A stretch of 64,000 nucleotides of DNA from NCBI GenBank assembly GCA_002104905.1, contig MCFE01000301.1:35545-99544 (forward strand), given 5' to 3'. Position numbers and translations under genes: made by a program. This document shows, one piece after another, positions 43,598 through 53,697 of the stretch. Origin of the DNA: Basidiobolus meristosporus CBS 931.73 (taxonomy: Eukaryota; Basidiobolomycota; Basidiobolomycetes; Basidiobolales; Basidiobolaceae). Each line of letters begins with the position of its first letter. Position 1 is the stretch's first letter. The notes beneath the pieces were generated by a model. The model worked only from the letters and a program-made list of their open reading frames with translations, had not been told where the DNA came from and did not search any database.

Positions 43598-44151
43598 ATG
43601 CCAACTTGCTCCACAGATCAATGTAAATAAATATCGTAAGCACACATACTCTGTAGAATTCTAATTCATATCTCGCTTATAATACACTTGTTATTTCTGG
43701 TTAAAATGATATTATTTATTCGCCTCGAGGTATCCTTTCACATGAGCTCTTGACATCATAAATAAATGGAAATACACACACCTGCTCTTTTACAGCTCCT
43801 ATAGTGCGTCGGGTCTCGGACCCTGGAATCGTGCATCTCCCAGAATCCTAACTTGCACTTCAAGTACTGCAAATCGAAAGCTACGTAGTGTAGCAAAAAA
43901 TATCCAATATCGTCAAACTATTTTTGTACTATTCTAATGACATCATCTATAGTATTTCTATCAAAGGAATTATTGATGTCAATTATACGTTACTCACGAA
44001 CAAAGCGTCCTCCATTCTACATATATTATTATTTACATTTTTCAGTTGAGTAAATGTGTAGACCTAATCTCAAACATCAGTATATAAGTCTGACCATATT
44101 TAAGTGAGGTCAGACAATAATCAACATACTCTCCAAAGTAAACAAGCTGGT

Positions 44152-44442
44152 ATGGATAAAATCAACGCCGACATCAAGTACACTACTGGTTACGTCCAAG
44201 AAACCGCCGGAAATCTCATCGGAAACGAGCAAATGAAGGCAGAAGGAGCAGCCAAGCAGGCTCAAGCTGATGCCGAGTACAAGGCAGCCCAAGCCCAAGG
44301 ATATGCCCAAGGAGCTGGTGAGAAGCTGAAGGGTAATGTCAAGGACGCTGTTGGTTCAGCCATCGGCAACGAACAGATGCAAGCTGAAGGCAAGGCAGGA
44401 TCTACCAAAGGAGATGCTAGAATGAATATCAATTCTAATTGA
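44152..44442 (+). CDS. CsbD-like protein, copy 22
   Basis: Intact 96 aa, 'MDKINADIKYTTGY', 'NLIGNEQMKAEG', 'GSTKGDARMNINSN'. Direct duplicate of copy 3 (offset about 13.6 kb), diverged by several residues. Confidence 0.9.
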   Translation: MDKINADIKYTTGYVQETAGNLIGNEQMKAEGAAKQAQADAEYKAAQAQGYAQGAGEKLKGNVKDAVGSAIGNEQMQAEGKAGSTKGDARMNINSN

Positions 44443-44827
44443 AACCAGGAATATGTACCGAACTCAATGTAAATAAAAATGCGAACCTATTTGCCTTCTC
44501 AATTATTAATTGAGAGTATACCATGGTTATTAAAATGAAGATATCGCACTGATAGTACTCGTGCAAGTCAGTCTCGTTGCCGTACGAATTCTTTCGGTAA
44601 ATACAAGAGTGATGATATGTAGTCGATATTTCTGCCTTCCCTTAACTAATCCCCTTCTCTGCCATAATCACAATTGCATACGTGATTATTAAATCCACGG
44701 ATGTAGATATCTTGTCTCAAAATGATAGATAGTATCACAGTCGTGGAAAGCAAAGGGCCATTTATTTCGAATTATAATGAAAATCCAGCTATATATACAC
44801 ATTTATGACCGCAGTTATATGGGAAGT

Positions 44828-45118
44828 CTAATCTGAATTGATATTCATTCTAGCTTCTCCCTTGGTAGCTCCTGCCTTTCCTTCAGCTTGCATCTGTTCG
44901 TTGCCGATGGCTGAGCCTACGGTGTCCTTGACATTGCCCTTCAGCTTCTCACCAGCTCCTTGAGCGTATCCTTGGGCCTGAGCTGCCTTGTACTCGGCAT
45001 CAGCTTGAGCTTGCTTGGCTGCTCCTTCGGCTTGCATTTGTTCGTTGCCAATAACACTTCCAGCGGTCTCCTGGACGTAACCAGTGGCGTACTTGATGTT
45101 GGCGTTGACCTTATCCAT
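44828..45118 (-). CDS. CsbD-like protein, copy 23
   Basis: Intact 96 aa, 'SVIGNEQMQ', end 'GEARMNINSD'. The 5' flank to about 45,330 is almost the same as that of copy 4. Confidence 0.9.
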   Translation of the reverse strand: MDKVNANIKYATGYVQETAGSVIGNEQMQAEGAAKQAQADAEYKAAQAQGYAQGAGEKLKGNVKDTVGSAIGNEQMQAEGKAGATKGEARMNINSD

Positions 45119-45989
45119 GTTGACTTGTTTGCTTTGAAGAGTATGTAAATTATTATCTAACCTCGCTGGAATATTGCCAACCTTATATAGGTCTACATAC
45201 ACGCTAAGCTGCTTACTGTAATTAGCAACTCGCGTAAATTAATGACGCTATGTTCCTGGGTAGCGTATGATTGACATCAACTATACCTCTTATGGAAATG
45301 ATCTCGATGCTGTCAAAGCTCCAAATGGTGATTGTTTTACTATATACAGAGATGCTATGATGATATGGGATATGCTATGCTTCAAGCGAGAGCGCTGCAG
45401 CTATGGAAAATACGAAGTTATCATGCTTTCTATGCTCCATTATCAACCGTGTAGGATACATTCCATTGATTGGGATCTTGACATTTGGATACTCCAACTT
45501 TGTATTTTACCTATGGACTATTAGTCATAATCAATCCATAGATACCCAAGTAAATATTATGATGGATAGATGATCAAGTTGGATTAAAAAGACGATGTGT
45601 TTAATCAGTTATTTCACTACATAAACATTTTGCTAATGGTTTAAACGAATTAAAACAAAAAAAAATACCAAAGTGAGCCAGTCACGTACAATATTGGATT
45701 ATCCCCAATAGTCCAAATGAGAGGTATACATTTTACCGAATTTCACCTATATTTTGATACTAATTTATTAAACCAGAATCGGGCATCAATGTAGCCTTCA
45801 AGTATGCTTACCCCATCTTTGACTTTGGCTTGGGCCACTCATCATTTTTACGTCCGTATTCCACGAAGGTGCATGTAAAAGTGAACATACAGTTTATTTA
45901 CGCCCATTGCTGAATCAGAAATACCACTTTGTTATAATGAGCCGGGGCGTTAAAGCTCTCTACTACAGGTATTATGGAGGGGTGGCGTC

Positions 45990-46280
45990 TCAGTCCGAGT
46001 TGGCGTTCATTCGTGCCTCTCCCTTGGCTGCTCCGGCCTTTCCCTCAACTTGCATTTGCTGATTTCCGATGGCTGACCCAATGGTGTCCTTGACGTTGCC
46101 CTTCAGCTTCTCACCAGCTCCTTGAGCGTAACCCTGGGCCTGGGCTGCCTTGTACTCGGCATCAGCTTGAGCCTGCTTGGCTGCTCCTTCGGCTTGCATT
46201 TGCTCGTTACCGAGAACGCTCCCTGCAGTCTCTTGGACGTAGCCAGCGGCGTACTTGACATTGGAGTTGATTTTGTCCAT
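45990..46280 (-). CDS. CsbD-like protein, copy 24 (subfamily B)
   Basis: Intact 96 aa. First of the B subfamily, marked by 'MDKINSNVKYAAGY', 'DTIGSAIGNQQMQVEG' and end 'AAKGEARMNANSD'. Divergent with copy 25 across a 648-bp promoter. Confidence 0.92.
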   Translation of the reverse strand: MDKINSNVKYAAGYVQETAGSVLGNEQMQAEGAAKQAQADAEYKAAQAQGYAQGAGEKLKGNVKDTIGSAIGNQQMQVEGKAGAAKGEARMNANSD

Positions 46281-46928
46281 GTTGAATCGGATGCAGTGAT
46301 AACGAAATTGGATATCCAAGTGAATTATTTATAGTTTCTTTATCACATGCTGAAGACAAATCGCAAACCTACAACTGGATTGCATACTTGTTCAGCTCAC
46401 ATATGTTGGACGTCATCGCTCATCTTTCATGCGACCCCACACAACACTCCTATTTTACCGGATCAAGACCCGCAGAGCAATGGCTTTGTTAAGGGAGGTT
46501 ACTAACAATGCCCACACTAACGGGGATAGGCTAGAACCTACGATTGAGGACTGTCAGTTGCACAGAACCTGCATCAACATTAGGGGTCAAATAAAGACAA
46601 ATCTTTGCGTGGGTAACTTGCTTCTGAAGGGACTCAATGGAACATAAGAAAATTGGGAATAATTTCGCGGGCTTTTTCTCTGTGCTGTGGGGAGCATACA
46701 GGAAGGTGAACTCTAGATATCATAAATCTGCCTTATAACTGGTGATCGTCGTGGCGTCACGCGATTCCGTAACAACTTCTAGCATTTGAGTAGCAGAAAT
46801 TGTCTGACCATAAGTGGCAACTGGTTGCAGGAGTAAACCGGACCTCCGACAGTCCAAGCGACATATAAGATGGTCCAAGACTGCCGCAAGACATCAGGTG
46901 CAATTGTCAGCTTGCCACATCAACAGCT

Positions 46929-47219
46929 ATGGATAAAATCAACTCCAACGTCAAGTACGCCGCTGGCTACGTCCAAGAGACTGCAGGGAGCGTTCTCGGT
47001 AACGAGCAAATGCAAGCCGAAGGAGCAGCCAAGCAGGCTCAAGCTGATGCCGAGTACAAGGCAGCCCAGGCCCAGGGTTACGCTCAAGGAGCTGGTGAGA
47101 AGCTGAAGGGCAATGTCAAGGACACCATTGGGTCAGCCATCGGAAATCAGCAAATGCAAGTTGAGGGAAAGGCCGGAGCAGCCAAGGGAGAGGCACGAAT
47201 GAACGCCAACTCGGACTGA
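46929..47219 (+). CDS. CsbD-like protein, copy 25 (subfamily B)
   Basis: Intact 96 aa, same protein as copies 24, 26, 27 and 28. Its 3' flank (to about 47,310) is repeated inverted at copy 26. Confidence 0.92.
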   Translation: MDKINSNVKYAAGYVQETAGSVLGNEQMQAEGAAKQAQADAEYKAAQAQGYAQGAGEKLKGNVKDTIGSAIGNQQMQVEGKAGAAKGEARMNANSD

Positions 47220-47745
47220 GACGCCACCCCTCCATAATACCTGTAGTAGAGAGCTATAACACCCCGGCTCATTATAACAAAGTAGTATTTCTGATTCAGC
47301 AACCGGCTTAAATAAATCTAGTGATCAGCTTAACGTTTGTTGTTTGTGCGCACATACTACAGCTTGGATAACAAATCCCCGTAATAACGATTGTTGCTGC
47401 TGATATCAACGAGAAAATAGCGGCAAAGGAAGTCCTGCGTCTTCTTTTCTGTATCCACAAACCCATGGAAACGTCACTTTACATGTGTCAGTAGGCGAAG
47501 ATCTAGCATCCCCATCATAGATCATGTGAGTGTTCATTGCTCACTCATTTTATAATTATATATGCATTTGTGGGCGTATATGTGTGTAGACATTTCGTGA
47601 TTTTGAAGCACCCACACGGAAACGGTAAGTGTAAAGATGATCATTGGATTTATTTAAGCCGGTTGCTGAATCAGAAATACTACTTTGTTATAATGAGCCG
47701 GGGTGTTATAGCTCTCTACTACAGGTATTATGGAGGGGTGGCGTC

Positions 47746-48036
47746 TCAGTCCGAGTTGGCGTTCATTCGTGCTTCTCCCTTGGCTGCTCCGGCCTTTCCC
47801 TCAACTTGCATTTGCTGATTTCCGATGGCTGACCCAATGGTGTCCTTGACATTGCCCTTCAGCTTCTCACCAGCTCCTTGAGCGTAACCCTGGGCCTGGG
47901 CTGCCTTGTACTCGGCATCAGCTTGAGCCTGCTTGGCCGCTCCTTCGGCTTGCATTTGCTCGTTACCGAGAACGCTCCCTGCAGTCTCTTGAACGTAGCC
48001 AGCGGCGTACTTGACGTTGGAGTTGATTTTATCCAT
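47746..48036 (-). CDS. CsbD-like protein, copy 26 (subfamily B)
   Basis: Intact 96 aa. Inverted partner of copy 25. The copy 26/27 pair is also repeated directly 2,344 bp downstream as copies 28/29. Confidence 0.92.
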   Translation of the reverse strand: MDKINSNVKYAAGYVQETAGSVLGNEQMQAEGAAKQAQADAEYKAAQAQGYAQGAGEKLKGNVKDTIGSAIGNQQMQVEGKAGAAKGEARMNANSD

Positions 48037-48683
48037 AGCTGTTGATGTGGCAAGCTGACAATTGCACCTGATGTCTTGCGGCAGTCTTGGACCATCTTAT
48101 ATGTCGCTTGGACTGTCGGAGGTCCGCTTTACTCCTGCAACCAGTTGCCACTTATGGCCATACAAATCCAGCTACTTAAATGCTAGAAGTTACTACGTAA
48201 TTGCTTGACACCATGTTGATCACCAGTTATAAGGCAGATGCACGATATCTAGCGCTCATCTTCGTGTATGTTCGCAATATAAATAGAACAAATCTGGGAA
48301 ATTATTCCCGATTTCCTTATGCACCATTGAGTCCCTTCAGAAGCAAGTTACCCACGCAAAGATTTGTCTTTATTTGACCCCTAATGTTGATGCAGGTTCT
48401 GTGCAACTGACAGTCCTCAATCGTAGGTTCTAGCCTATCCCCGTTAGTGTGGGCATTGTTAGTAACCTCCCTTAACAAAGCCATTGCTCTGCGGGTCTTG
48501 ATCCGGTAAAATAGGAGTGTTGTGTGGGGTCGCATGAAAGATGAGCGATGACGTCCAACATATGTGAGCTGAACAAGTATGCAATCCAGTTGTAGGTTTG
48601 CGATTTGTCTTCAGCATGTGATAAAGAAACTATAAATAATTCACTTGGATATCCAATTTCGTTATCACTGCATCTGATTCAAC

Positions 48684-48974
48684 ATGGACAAAATCAACTC
48701 CAATGTCAAGTACGCCGCTGGCTACGTCCAAGAGACTGCAGGGAGTGTTCTTGGTAACGAGCAAATGCAAGCCGAAGGAGCAGCCAAGCAGGCTCAAGCT
48801 GATGCCGAGTACAAGGCAGCCCAGGCTCAGGGTTACGCTCAAGGAGCTGGTGAGAAGCTGAAGGGCAACGTCAAGGACACCATTGGGTCAGCCATCGGAA
48901 ACCAGCAGATGCAAGTTGAGGGAAAGGCCGGAGCAGCCAAGGGAGAGGCACGAATGAACGCCAACTCGGACTGA
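48684..48974 (+). CDS. CsbD-like protein, copy 27 (subfamily B)
   Basis: Intact 96 aa; inverted partner of copy 24. TATAAATAATTC about 50 nt upstream of the ATG (near 48,631-48,642) is the likely TATA. A half CRE (TGACGTCC) lies near 48,549. Confidence 0.92.
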   Translation: MDKINSNVKYAAGYVQETAGSVLGNEQMQAEGAAKQAQADAEYKAAQAQGYAQGAGEKLKGNVKDTIGSAIGNQQMQVEGKAGAAKGEARMNANSD

Positions 48975-49235
48975 GACGCCACCCCTCTATAATACCTGTA
49001 GTAGAGAGCTATAACACCCCGGCTCATTATAACAAAGTAGTATTTCTGATTCAGCAATGGGCTTAAATAAACTGTATGTTCACTTTTACATGCACCTTCG
49101 TGGCATACGGACGTAGAAACGACGACTGGCGCAAACCAAAGTCAAAGATGGGGTAAGCATACTTGAAGGCTACATTGATGCCCGATTCTGATTCGATAAA
49201 GCAGTATCAAAATAGAGGTGAAATTCGGTGAATAT

Positions 49236-50089
49236 GTAGTTATTGGTTTGAGTTCTATATTGTATTTGTCTGATATGGGGAGTATTCACAGTATAATATC
49301 TAGTGTTTCACTTCCTCCACCTTACAACTGATTTATTATGAAAAATATGTGAAGCGTGCCACCGGATATGATCTCGAACTTTTAAATGTACATTTGAACG
49401 TAGAGAACTCTGGCATGTTGCTTGGCTATTGGCAATCGAATGGCTCTTTAACACTTCATTGTTCTATTAGCCATTAAATATCAAGGATCAAACACAAATA
49501 CATAATTGCATTTCTCCACTTTTTAATTCTCATTAACACATGCCAGCACCTTTTACTCAGCCTGCAATTTTTGCAACCAATCTTCGGTATTTAAAATAAA
49601 TCAAACAGCGACGATTACTAATGAAGTGACTTTTCATATGCCAATAGGCCGCAACGGTGTGAAACTTCAGATATTCAGCCGCTAGAAACAGTCTGAACGT
49701 GCTGTTATATAGGAATAGCTTGAATGTAGAATTTGTACTTTTCGAAACCACAAAGCCCCCATGCTAAGAATGAAGTACTTTCACCAGATTTCATCGATAT
49801 ATATATATATATAATAATAGTTTTATGCAAATTGGCTACTTTTGAAACCAGGATTGTCATTTTGGAGATGTACCACTTATCAGACCCAACATCTTTATAT
49901 CTCCGCCTTTAGGTGATTTACACTCCAATGATCATTTCCACAGCCAGATACCGAGGTATGATATCCATGTTGTTGCATGTAGACATAATTGAAGAATGTG
50001 GAACTGAACACTAAGCTTTATTTGGGCAATATCGTTATTACTCGTAAATGTAAGGCTTTCTACTATATCTTTTATAGAGAGATGGCGCC
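49236..50089. other. Spacer within the CsbD array
   Basis: Unique AT-rich DNA with no gene. A short (AT)n microsatellite lies near 49,794-49,813. Confidence 0.5.
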
Positions 50090-50380
50090 TCAATCCGAGT
50101 TAGCGTTCATTCGTGCCTCTCCCTTGGCTGCTCCTGCCTTTCCCTCTACTTGCATTTGCTGGTTTCCGATGGCTGACCCAATGGTGTCCTTGACGTTGCC
50201 CTTCAGCTTCTCACCAGCTCCTTGAGCGTAACCCTGGGCCTGGGCTGCCTTGTACTCGGCATCAGCTTGAGCCTGCTTGGCTGCTCCTTCGGCTTGCATT
50301 TGCTCGTTACCGAGAACGCTCCCTGCAGTCTCTTGGACGTAGCCAGCGGCGTACTTGACGTTGGAGTTGATTTTATCCAT
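50090..50380 (-). CDS. CsbD-like protein, copy 28 (subfamily B)
   Basis: Intact 96 aa. Direct duplicate of copy 26 (offset 2,344 bp); promoter-proximal 250 bp also match. Confidence 0.92.
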   Translation of the reverse strand: MDKINSNVKYAAGYVQETAGSVLGNEQMQAEGAAKQAQADAEYKAAQAQGYAQGAGEKLKGNVKDTIGSAIGNQQMQVEGKAGAAKGEARMNANSD

Positions 50381-51027
50381 AGCTGTTGATGTGGCAAGCT
50401 GGCAATTGCACTTGATATCTTGCGGTAATCTTGAGCCATCTTATATGCCGCTTGGACTGTCGGAGGTCCGCTTTACTCCTGCAACCAGTTGCCACTTATG
50501 GTCAGATAAACCCCGCTACTCAAATACTAGAAGTTGCTACGTAATTGCTTGACACCATGTTGATCACCAGTTATAAGGCAGATGCACGATATCTAGCGCT
50601 CATCTTCGTGTATGTTCGCAATATAAATAGAACAAATCTGGGAAATAATCCCCGATTTCTTTATATCCCATAGAGTCCCTAAAGAAATAAGCTACCCATG
50701 CGAGTTTCGGCTTTTTTACGGCTCCTGATATTGATGCAAATGTTGTCCAGCTACCATTCGCCCATTCGAAATCACTATACTCTCCCCTTCAGCATAGGCG
50801 TTTTTAGTTACTGCTTTCTCCAACGTCATCACTCAGTTTAACTTTATCCGGTAAATAGGGGCAGGGTGTAGAGTCGCATGAAAGACGTGCAGTGACGTCT
50901 AACATGCGCTAACTAATTTTCATATAAGTTATACACTTGGGTTTTACCTTCCACAAATATGAGACCCAGAGGATTATAAATAGGGCAATTAGGTATCTGA
51001 TATCTCGACTTCCACATCAGATTCATC

Positions 51028-51318
51028 ATGGATAAAATCAATTCTAACGTCAAGTATGCTGCTGGCTACGTCCAAGAGACTGCAGGGAGCGTTCTTGGTA
51101 ATGAGCAAATGCAAGCCGAAGGAGCAGCCAAGCAGGCTCAAGCTGATGCCGAGTACAAGGCAGCCCAGGCCCAGGGTTACGCTCAAGGAGCTGGTGAGAA
51201 GCTGAAGGGCAATGTCAAGGACACTGTAGGCTCAGCCATCGGCAACCAGCAAATGCAAGCAGAGGGAAAGGCCGGAGCAGCCATGGGCGAAGCTCGCATG
51301 AATGCCAATTCTAATTAG
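51028..51318 (+). CDS. CsbD-like protein, copy 29 (subfamily B, hybrid)
   Basis: Intact 96 aa. N-terminal half is subfamily B ('INSNVKYAAGY'), but 'KDTVGSAIGNQQMQAEG' in the second module has subfamily A residues, with end 'AAMGEARMNANSN'. It may be a recombinant or conversion product. Confidence 0.9.
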   Translation: MDKINSNVKYAAGYVQETAGSVLGNEQMQAEGAAKQAQADAEYKAAQAQGYAQGAGEKLKGNVKDTVGSAIGNQQMQAEGKAGAAMGEARMNANSN

Positions 51319-51873
51319 ATTCCTGATAGTGTTCGTGCTTTGATTCTGCACTAAAAGTTTGAACCCGGTTAAGCAATAAAGTTAAATAAGAAATCAATCT
51401 GAAACTTGGTCTGACTCTTTTAATTGGCTTTCCTGAAGTATCCTATGCGCAAGACGTGGGGCGCTATCCCTTTATAGTCAGATGATAATGGTGTCTCAGT
51501 CCAAGCGGGTTTCAAATGGAAAATCGAGGCTTGAGGCGAGCACCATCGATAATGATGGCTGCGATAAACAGAATCTTTTGGTATTCGTGGTAATTCATAG
51601 CTTAGCTCACCTCTGCATCCTATTACCAAACTCATTAAAATAGGTGAGTTGGGCCTCTCGGTAGCATCCAATCACTCTTATCTTTTTCTTCCAAGCGCCT
51701 TCTCCAATCCATTTCTTGCGATATTGCCCTCAGACCGTTCACAAATAGTCTATTGTCCGGAAGCAGCGGTCCAATAGACACGCCCTTGGTTGGTATCGCA
51801 TGAAGTGACGTTAACCTCACCCAAAGTATAAATGGTACCCCCTATGCGGAACGGATGATGGCATTTGCTCAGT

Positions 51874-52113
51874 ATGGAAAAATTCAATGCTAACCTAAAA
51901 TATGCCGCTGGCTACGTTCAGGAAATCACGGGAAGTTTATTACGACATCCACAAATGCAGGCGGAAGGAGTAGCTAAGCAGGCACAGGCCGATAGCGAGT
52001 ATCACGCAGCCGTAAATCACCAAAAACACTCCACGTTTGTGGACGAAAATGACAAAGACCAAGACGAACTGGGATACGACAGCAACATGCGAATGAATCG
52101 CAGTATAGATTAA
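51874..52113 (+). CDS. CsbD-like protein, copy 30, truncated divergent member
   Basis: 79 aa from the ATG at 51874. The first module is kept ('FNANLKYAAGYVQEITGSLL', 'MQAEGVAKQAQAD'). The second is replaced by unrelated acidic sequence (DENDKDQDELG) before a family-like end 'MRMNRSID'. It could be a decaying copy or a one-module variant; the frame is open. TGACGTTA lies near 51,805. Confidence 0.7.
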   Translation: MEKFNANLKYAAGYVQEITGSLLRHPQMQAEGVAKQAQADSEYHAAVNHQKHSTFVDENDKDQDELGYDSNMRMNRSID

Positions 52114-52185
52114 GGATTGTGAAATAAACGTTGACAAAAGGGGATTTATTATTAATTATGGCGGAATATGAATATTATGTTAGTA

Positions 52186-53697
52186 TTACACGTTGCTGGG
52201 ACACTTGACCTGGCGGTTTCCGGCATCCTTGGGCATCCACCCTTGTTCCAGTCCGATTTGGTAGTCCCAATGAGGGTTGACGTGGTTCTCAGTCTTCCAT
52301 GTCCAGAAGAACCAGCCAAAACTGGTTTCGAAGGATTCCATCTGAAATTGGCTGTATTTGCTCAAGAAATCCTTGTATTCTGGCGTGAATGTCTTCCAAT
52401 CATCGACGCCCTCGCAGCTGCATTTGGGTTTGGTAGGGCACAGTGGGTTACCGAGATTATCTGGGAAAGTGCCGTCCCAACGGGAACCCATTCTAATCCC
52501 GTTCAACCACTTGGCACAATCATTGCTGGCAACCGAGAATTCTCCAACCATCGTCCATCCGAAGTTCTTATTACTGGTGGTGATATCCTGCTTCCAGGTG
52601 CTGCATACAAAGTCTAGCTTCTGCTGTTGCGACATGGCCACTAAATAAAGGTCAAAGATCAGATAGTTGTGTACGTCCATGCAGACGTTCTTGTATTGTG
52701 GCGCCTTGAACTTGCCAGTCCACTGGTTCAACCCGACAAATCCCTCATGGTAGACCAGTACCGGGGATTCAGGCGCTGTGGCATTACGAAGCTTGTCATA
52801 CGCTTGGTAATACCACTGTTCAGCTAGGCCCTTATCCATTTTGCTGAAGGTGGGCTCGTTCAATATTCCCAGTAGAGGGGCGACGTTCTTCCATTCGGGT
52901 TTGGAGAAAAAGTCGGCTATCTTGACCAGGACGTTCATGGTACGGTCGGCGTTCTGTTGTCCAGCGGGGCCATTCAAGAATCCGACCGCGCCTGACCTAC
53001 CACTGTGATTCCAACCGTTTTGAGAGCCAGGGGCACCATGCAACTCCACCATAACCCGAAGACCATACTTCCTCGCCCAGTTGATTCCTTTCAGTAAATA
53101 GTCCCAGGAACCGTCGATGAAGGGCTCACCGTCCTGAATGTCAAGCGCCCAATATCCAATAGGAATGCGCACATGGTCAAGACCTGCCTCAGCCATTTGT
53201 TTGAAATCTGCCTCGGTGATGAAGGTCTCGTAATGCTTGGTAATCCGTTTTTTGCATTCGATTTTGCCAAGTTTCTGGCATAAAGTCCATTCATCGATCA
53301 CTCCGTCCTCTGGTTGAAACCCTTCGAACAAAGAGGGAGCGATGAATGGCTCCAACACGAGCCACCCACCAGCGTTGACCCCTCTAACTGGCAGTTGACC
53401 GTATGGGAACGGCTCGTTCAGTGGAGGCACTCGTGAGTTGGGTCTTGCAGTATCGTCGAATGTATTGACATCAGGCTTCGAATTGTTGCCGGCATTCGAG
53501 TTGCTGTCAGGGTGGGGGGTGTCGAGATTAGTGTCCGCGCCGAAGTTGGTATGGTTCGAGGACTTACTCCTCGGTATCAACACCGCCATCAAAACCACGG
53601 CGACGATAACTACGACAGTTAGCAGTATTAGCTTCCATCTATGACGACGGAGAAAAGACGGGCGTGATTTTTCGATATCAGCCCCCTTTGAAGACAT
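52186..53697 (-). CDS. Glucan 1,3-beta-glucosidase, GH5, type II membrane anchor (ExgD-like)
   Basis: Single exon, 503 aa from the ATG at 53697; the frame continues upstream to 53796 but without another ATG. It should cleave beta-1,3-glucan from the non-reducing end at the cell surface, a wall-remodelling enzyme. A short basic cytoplasmic tail precedes a membrane anchor (about residues 22-41, 'LILLTVVVIVAVVLMAVLIP') and a polar Asn/Ser/Pro stalk (to about 100). The GH5 barrel follows: 'VRGVNAGGWLVLEPF', 'VRIPIGYWA' and 'VELHGAPGSQNGWNHSG', the acid/base Glu281 in 'LNEP', the nucleophile Glu386 in 'GEFS', and a C-terminal 'FFWTWKTE'. The layout matches Aspergillus ExgD. All catalytic residues are present. 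Confidence 0.93.
   Translation of the reverse strand: MSSKGADIEKSRPSFLRRHRWKLILLTVVVIVAVVLMAVLIPRSKSSNHTNFGADTNLDTPHPDSNSNAGNNSKPDVNTFDDTARPNSRVPPLNEPFPYGQLPVRGVNAGGWLVLEPFIAPSLFEGFQPEDGVIDEWTLCQKLGKIECKKRITKHYETFITEADFKQMAEAGLDHVRIPIGYWALDIQDGEPFIDGSWDYLLKGINWARKYGLRVMVELHGAPGSQNGWNHSGRSGAVGFLNGPAGQQNADRTMNVLVKIADFFSKPEWKNVAPLLGILNEPTFSKMDKGLAEQWYYQAYDKLRNATAPESPVLVYHEGFVGLNQWTGKFKAPQYKNVCMDVHNYLIFDLYLVAMSQQQKLDFVCSTWKQDITTSNKNFGWTMVGEFSVASNDCAKWLNGIRMGSRWDGTFPDNLGNPLCPTKPKCSCEGVDDWKTFTPEYKDFLSKYSQFQMESFETSFGWFFWTWKTENHVNPHWDYQIGLEQGWMPKDAGNRQVKCPSNV

Larger units (their letters stand above)
45720..47310. repeat. Large inverted repeat, left arm
   Basis: About 1.6 kb holding copies 24 (-) and 25 (+) and their promoter. 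It is mirrored in 47,650-49,235 around a centre near 47,482: paired coordinates sum to about 94,964 (45990/48974, 46280/48684, 46429/48535, 46929/48036). Outer ends fade near 45,720 and 49,235. Confidence 0.85.
47650..49235. repeat. Large inverted repeat, right arm
   Basis: Mirror of 45,720-47,310, separated from it by about 340 bp. Carries copies 26 (-) and 27 (+). A 72-codon open frame in the promoter of each arm (46429-46647 and 48317-48535) is nearly the same, showing high arm similarity in non-genic DNA. Confidence 0.85.

Noticed and set aside
45267-45524. 85-codon plus-strand ORF upstream of copy 23
   Set aside because: Its homologue upstream of copy 4 (from about 31,654) differs after about 25 codons and ends elsewhere; it overlaps promoter sequence and resembles no family.
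46429-46647. 72-codon ORF nearly the same in both inverted-repeat arms (also 48317-48535, minus)
   Set aside because: The third homologous promoter (about 50,660-50,880) has lost this frame by indels, so the similarity comes from duplication of the promoter, not coding constraint.
49794-49813. (AT)n run as a possible functional element
   Set aside because: A short dinucleotide microsatellite in AT-rich spacer; nothing else supports a role.
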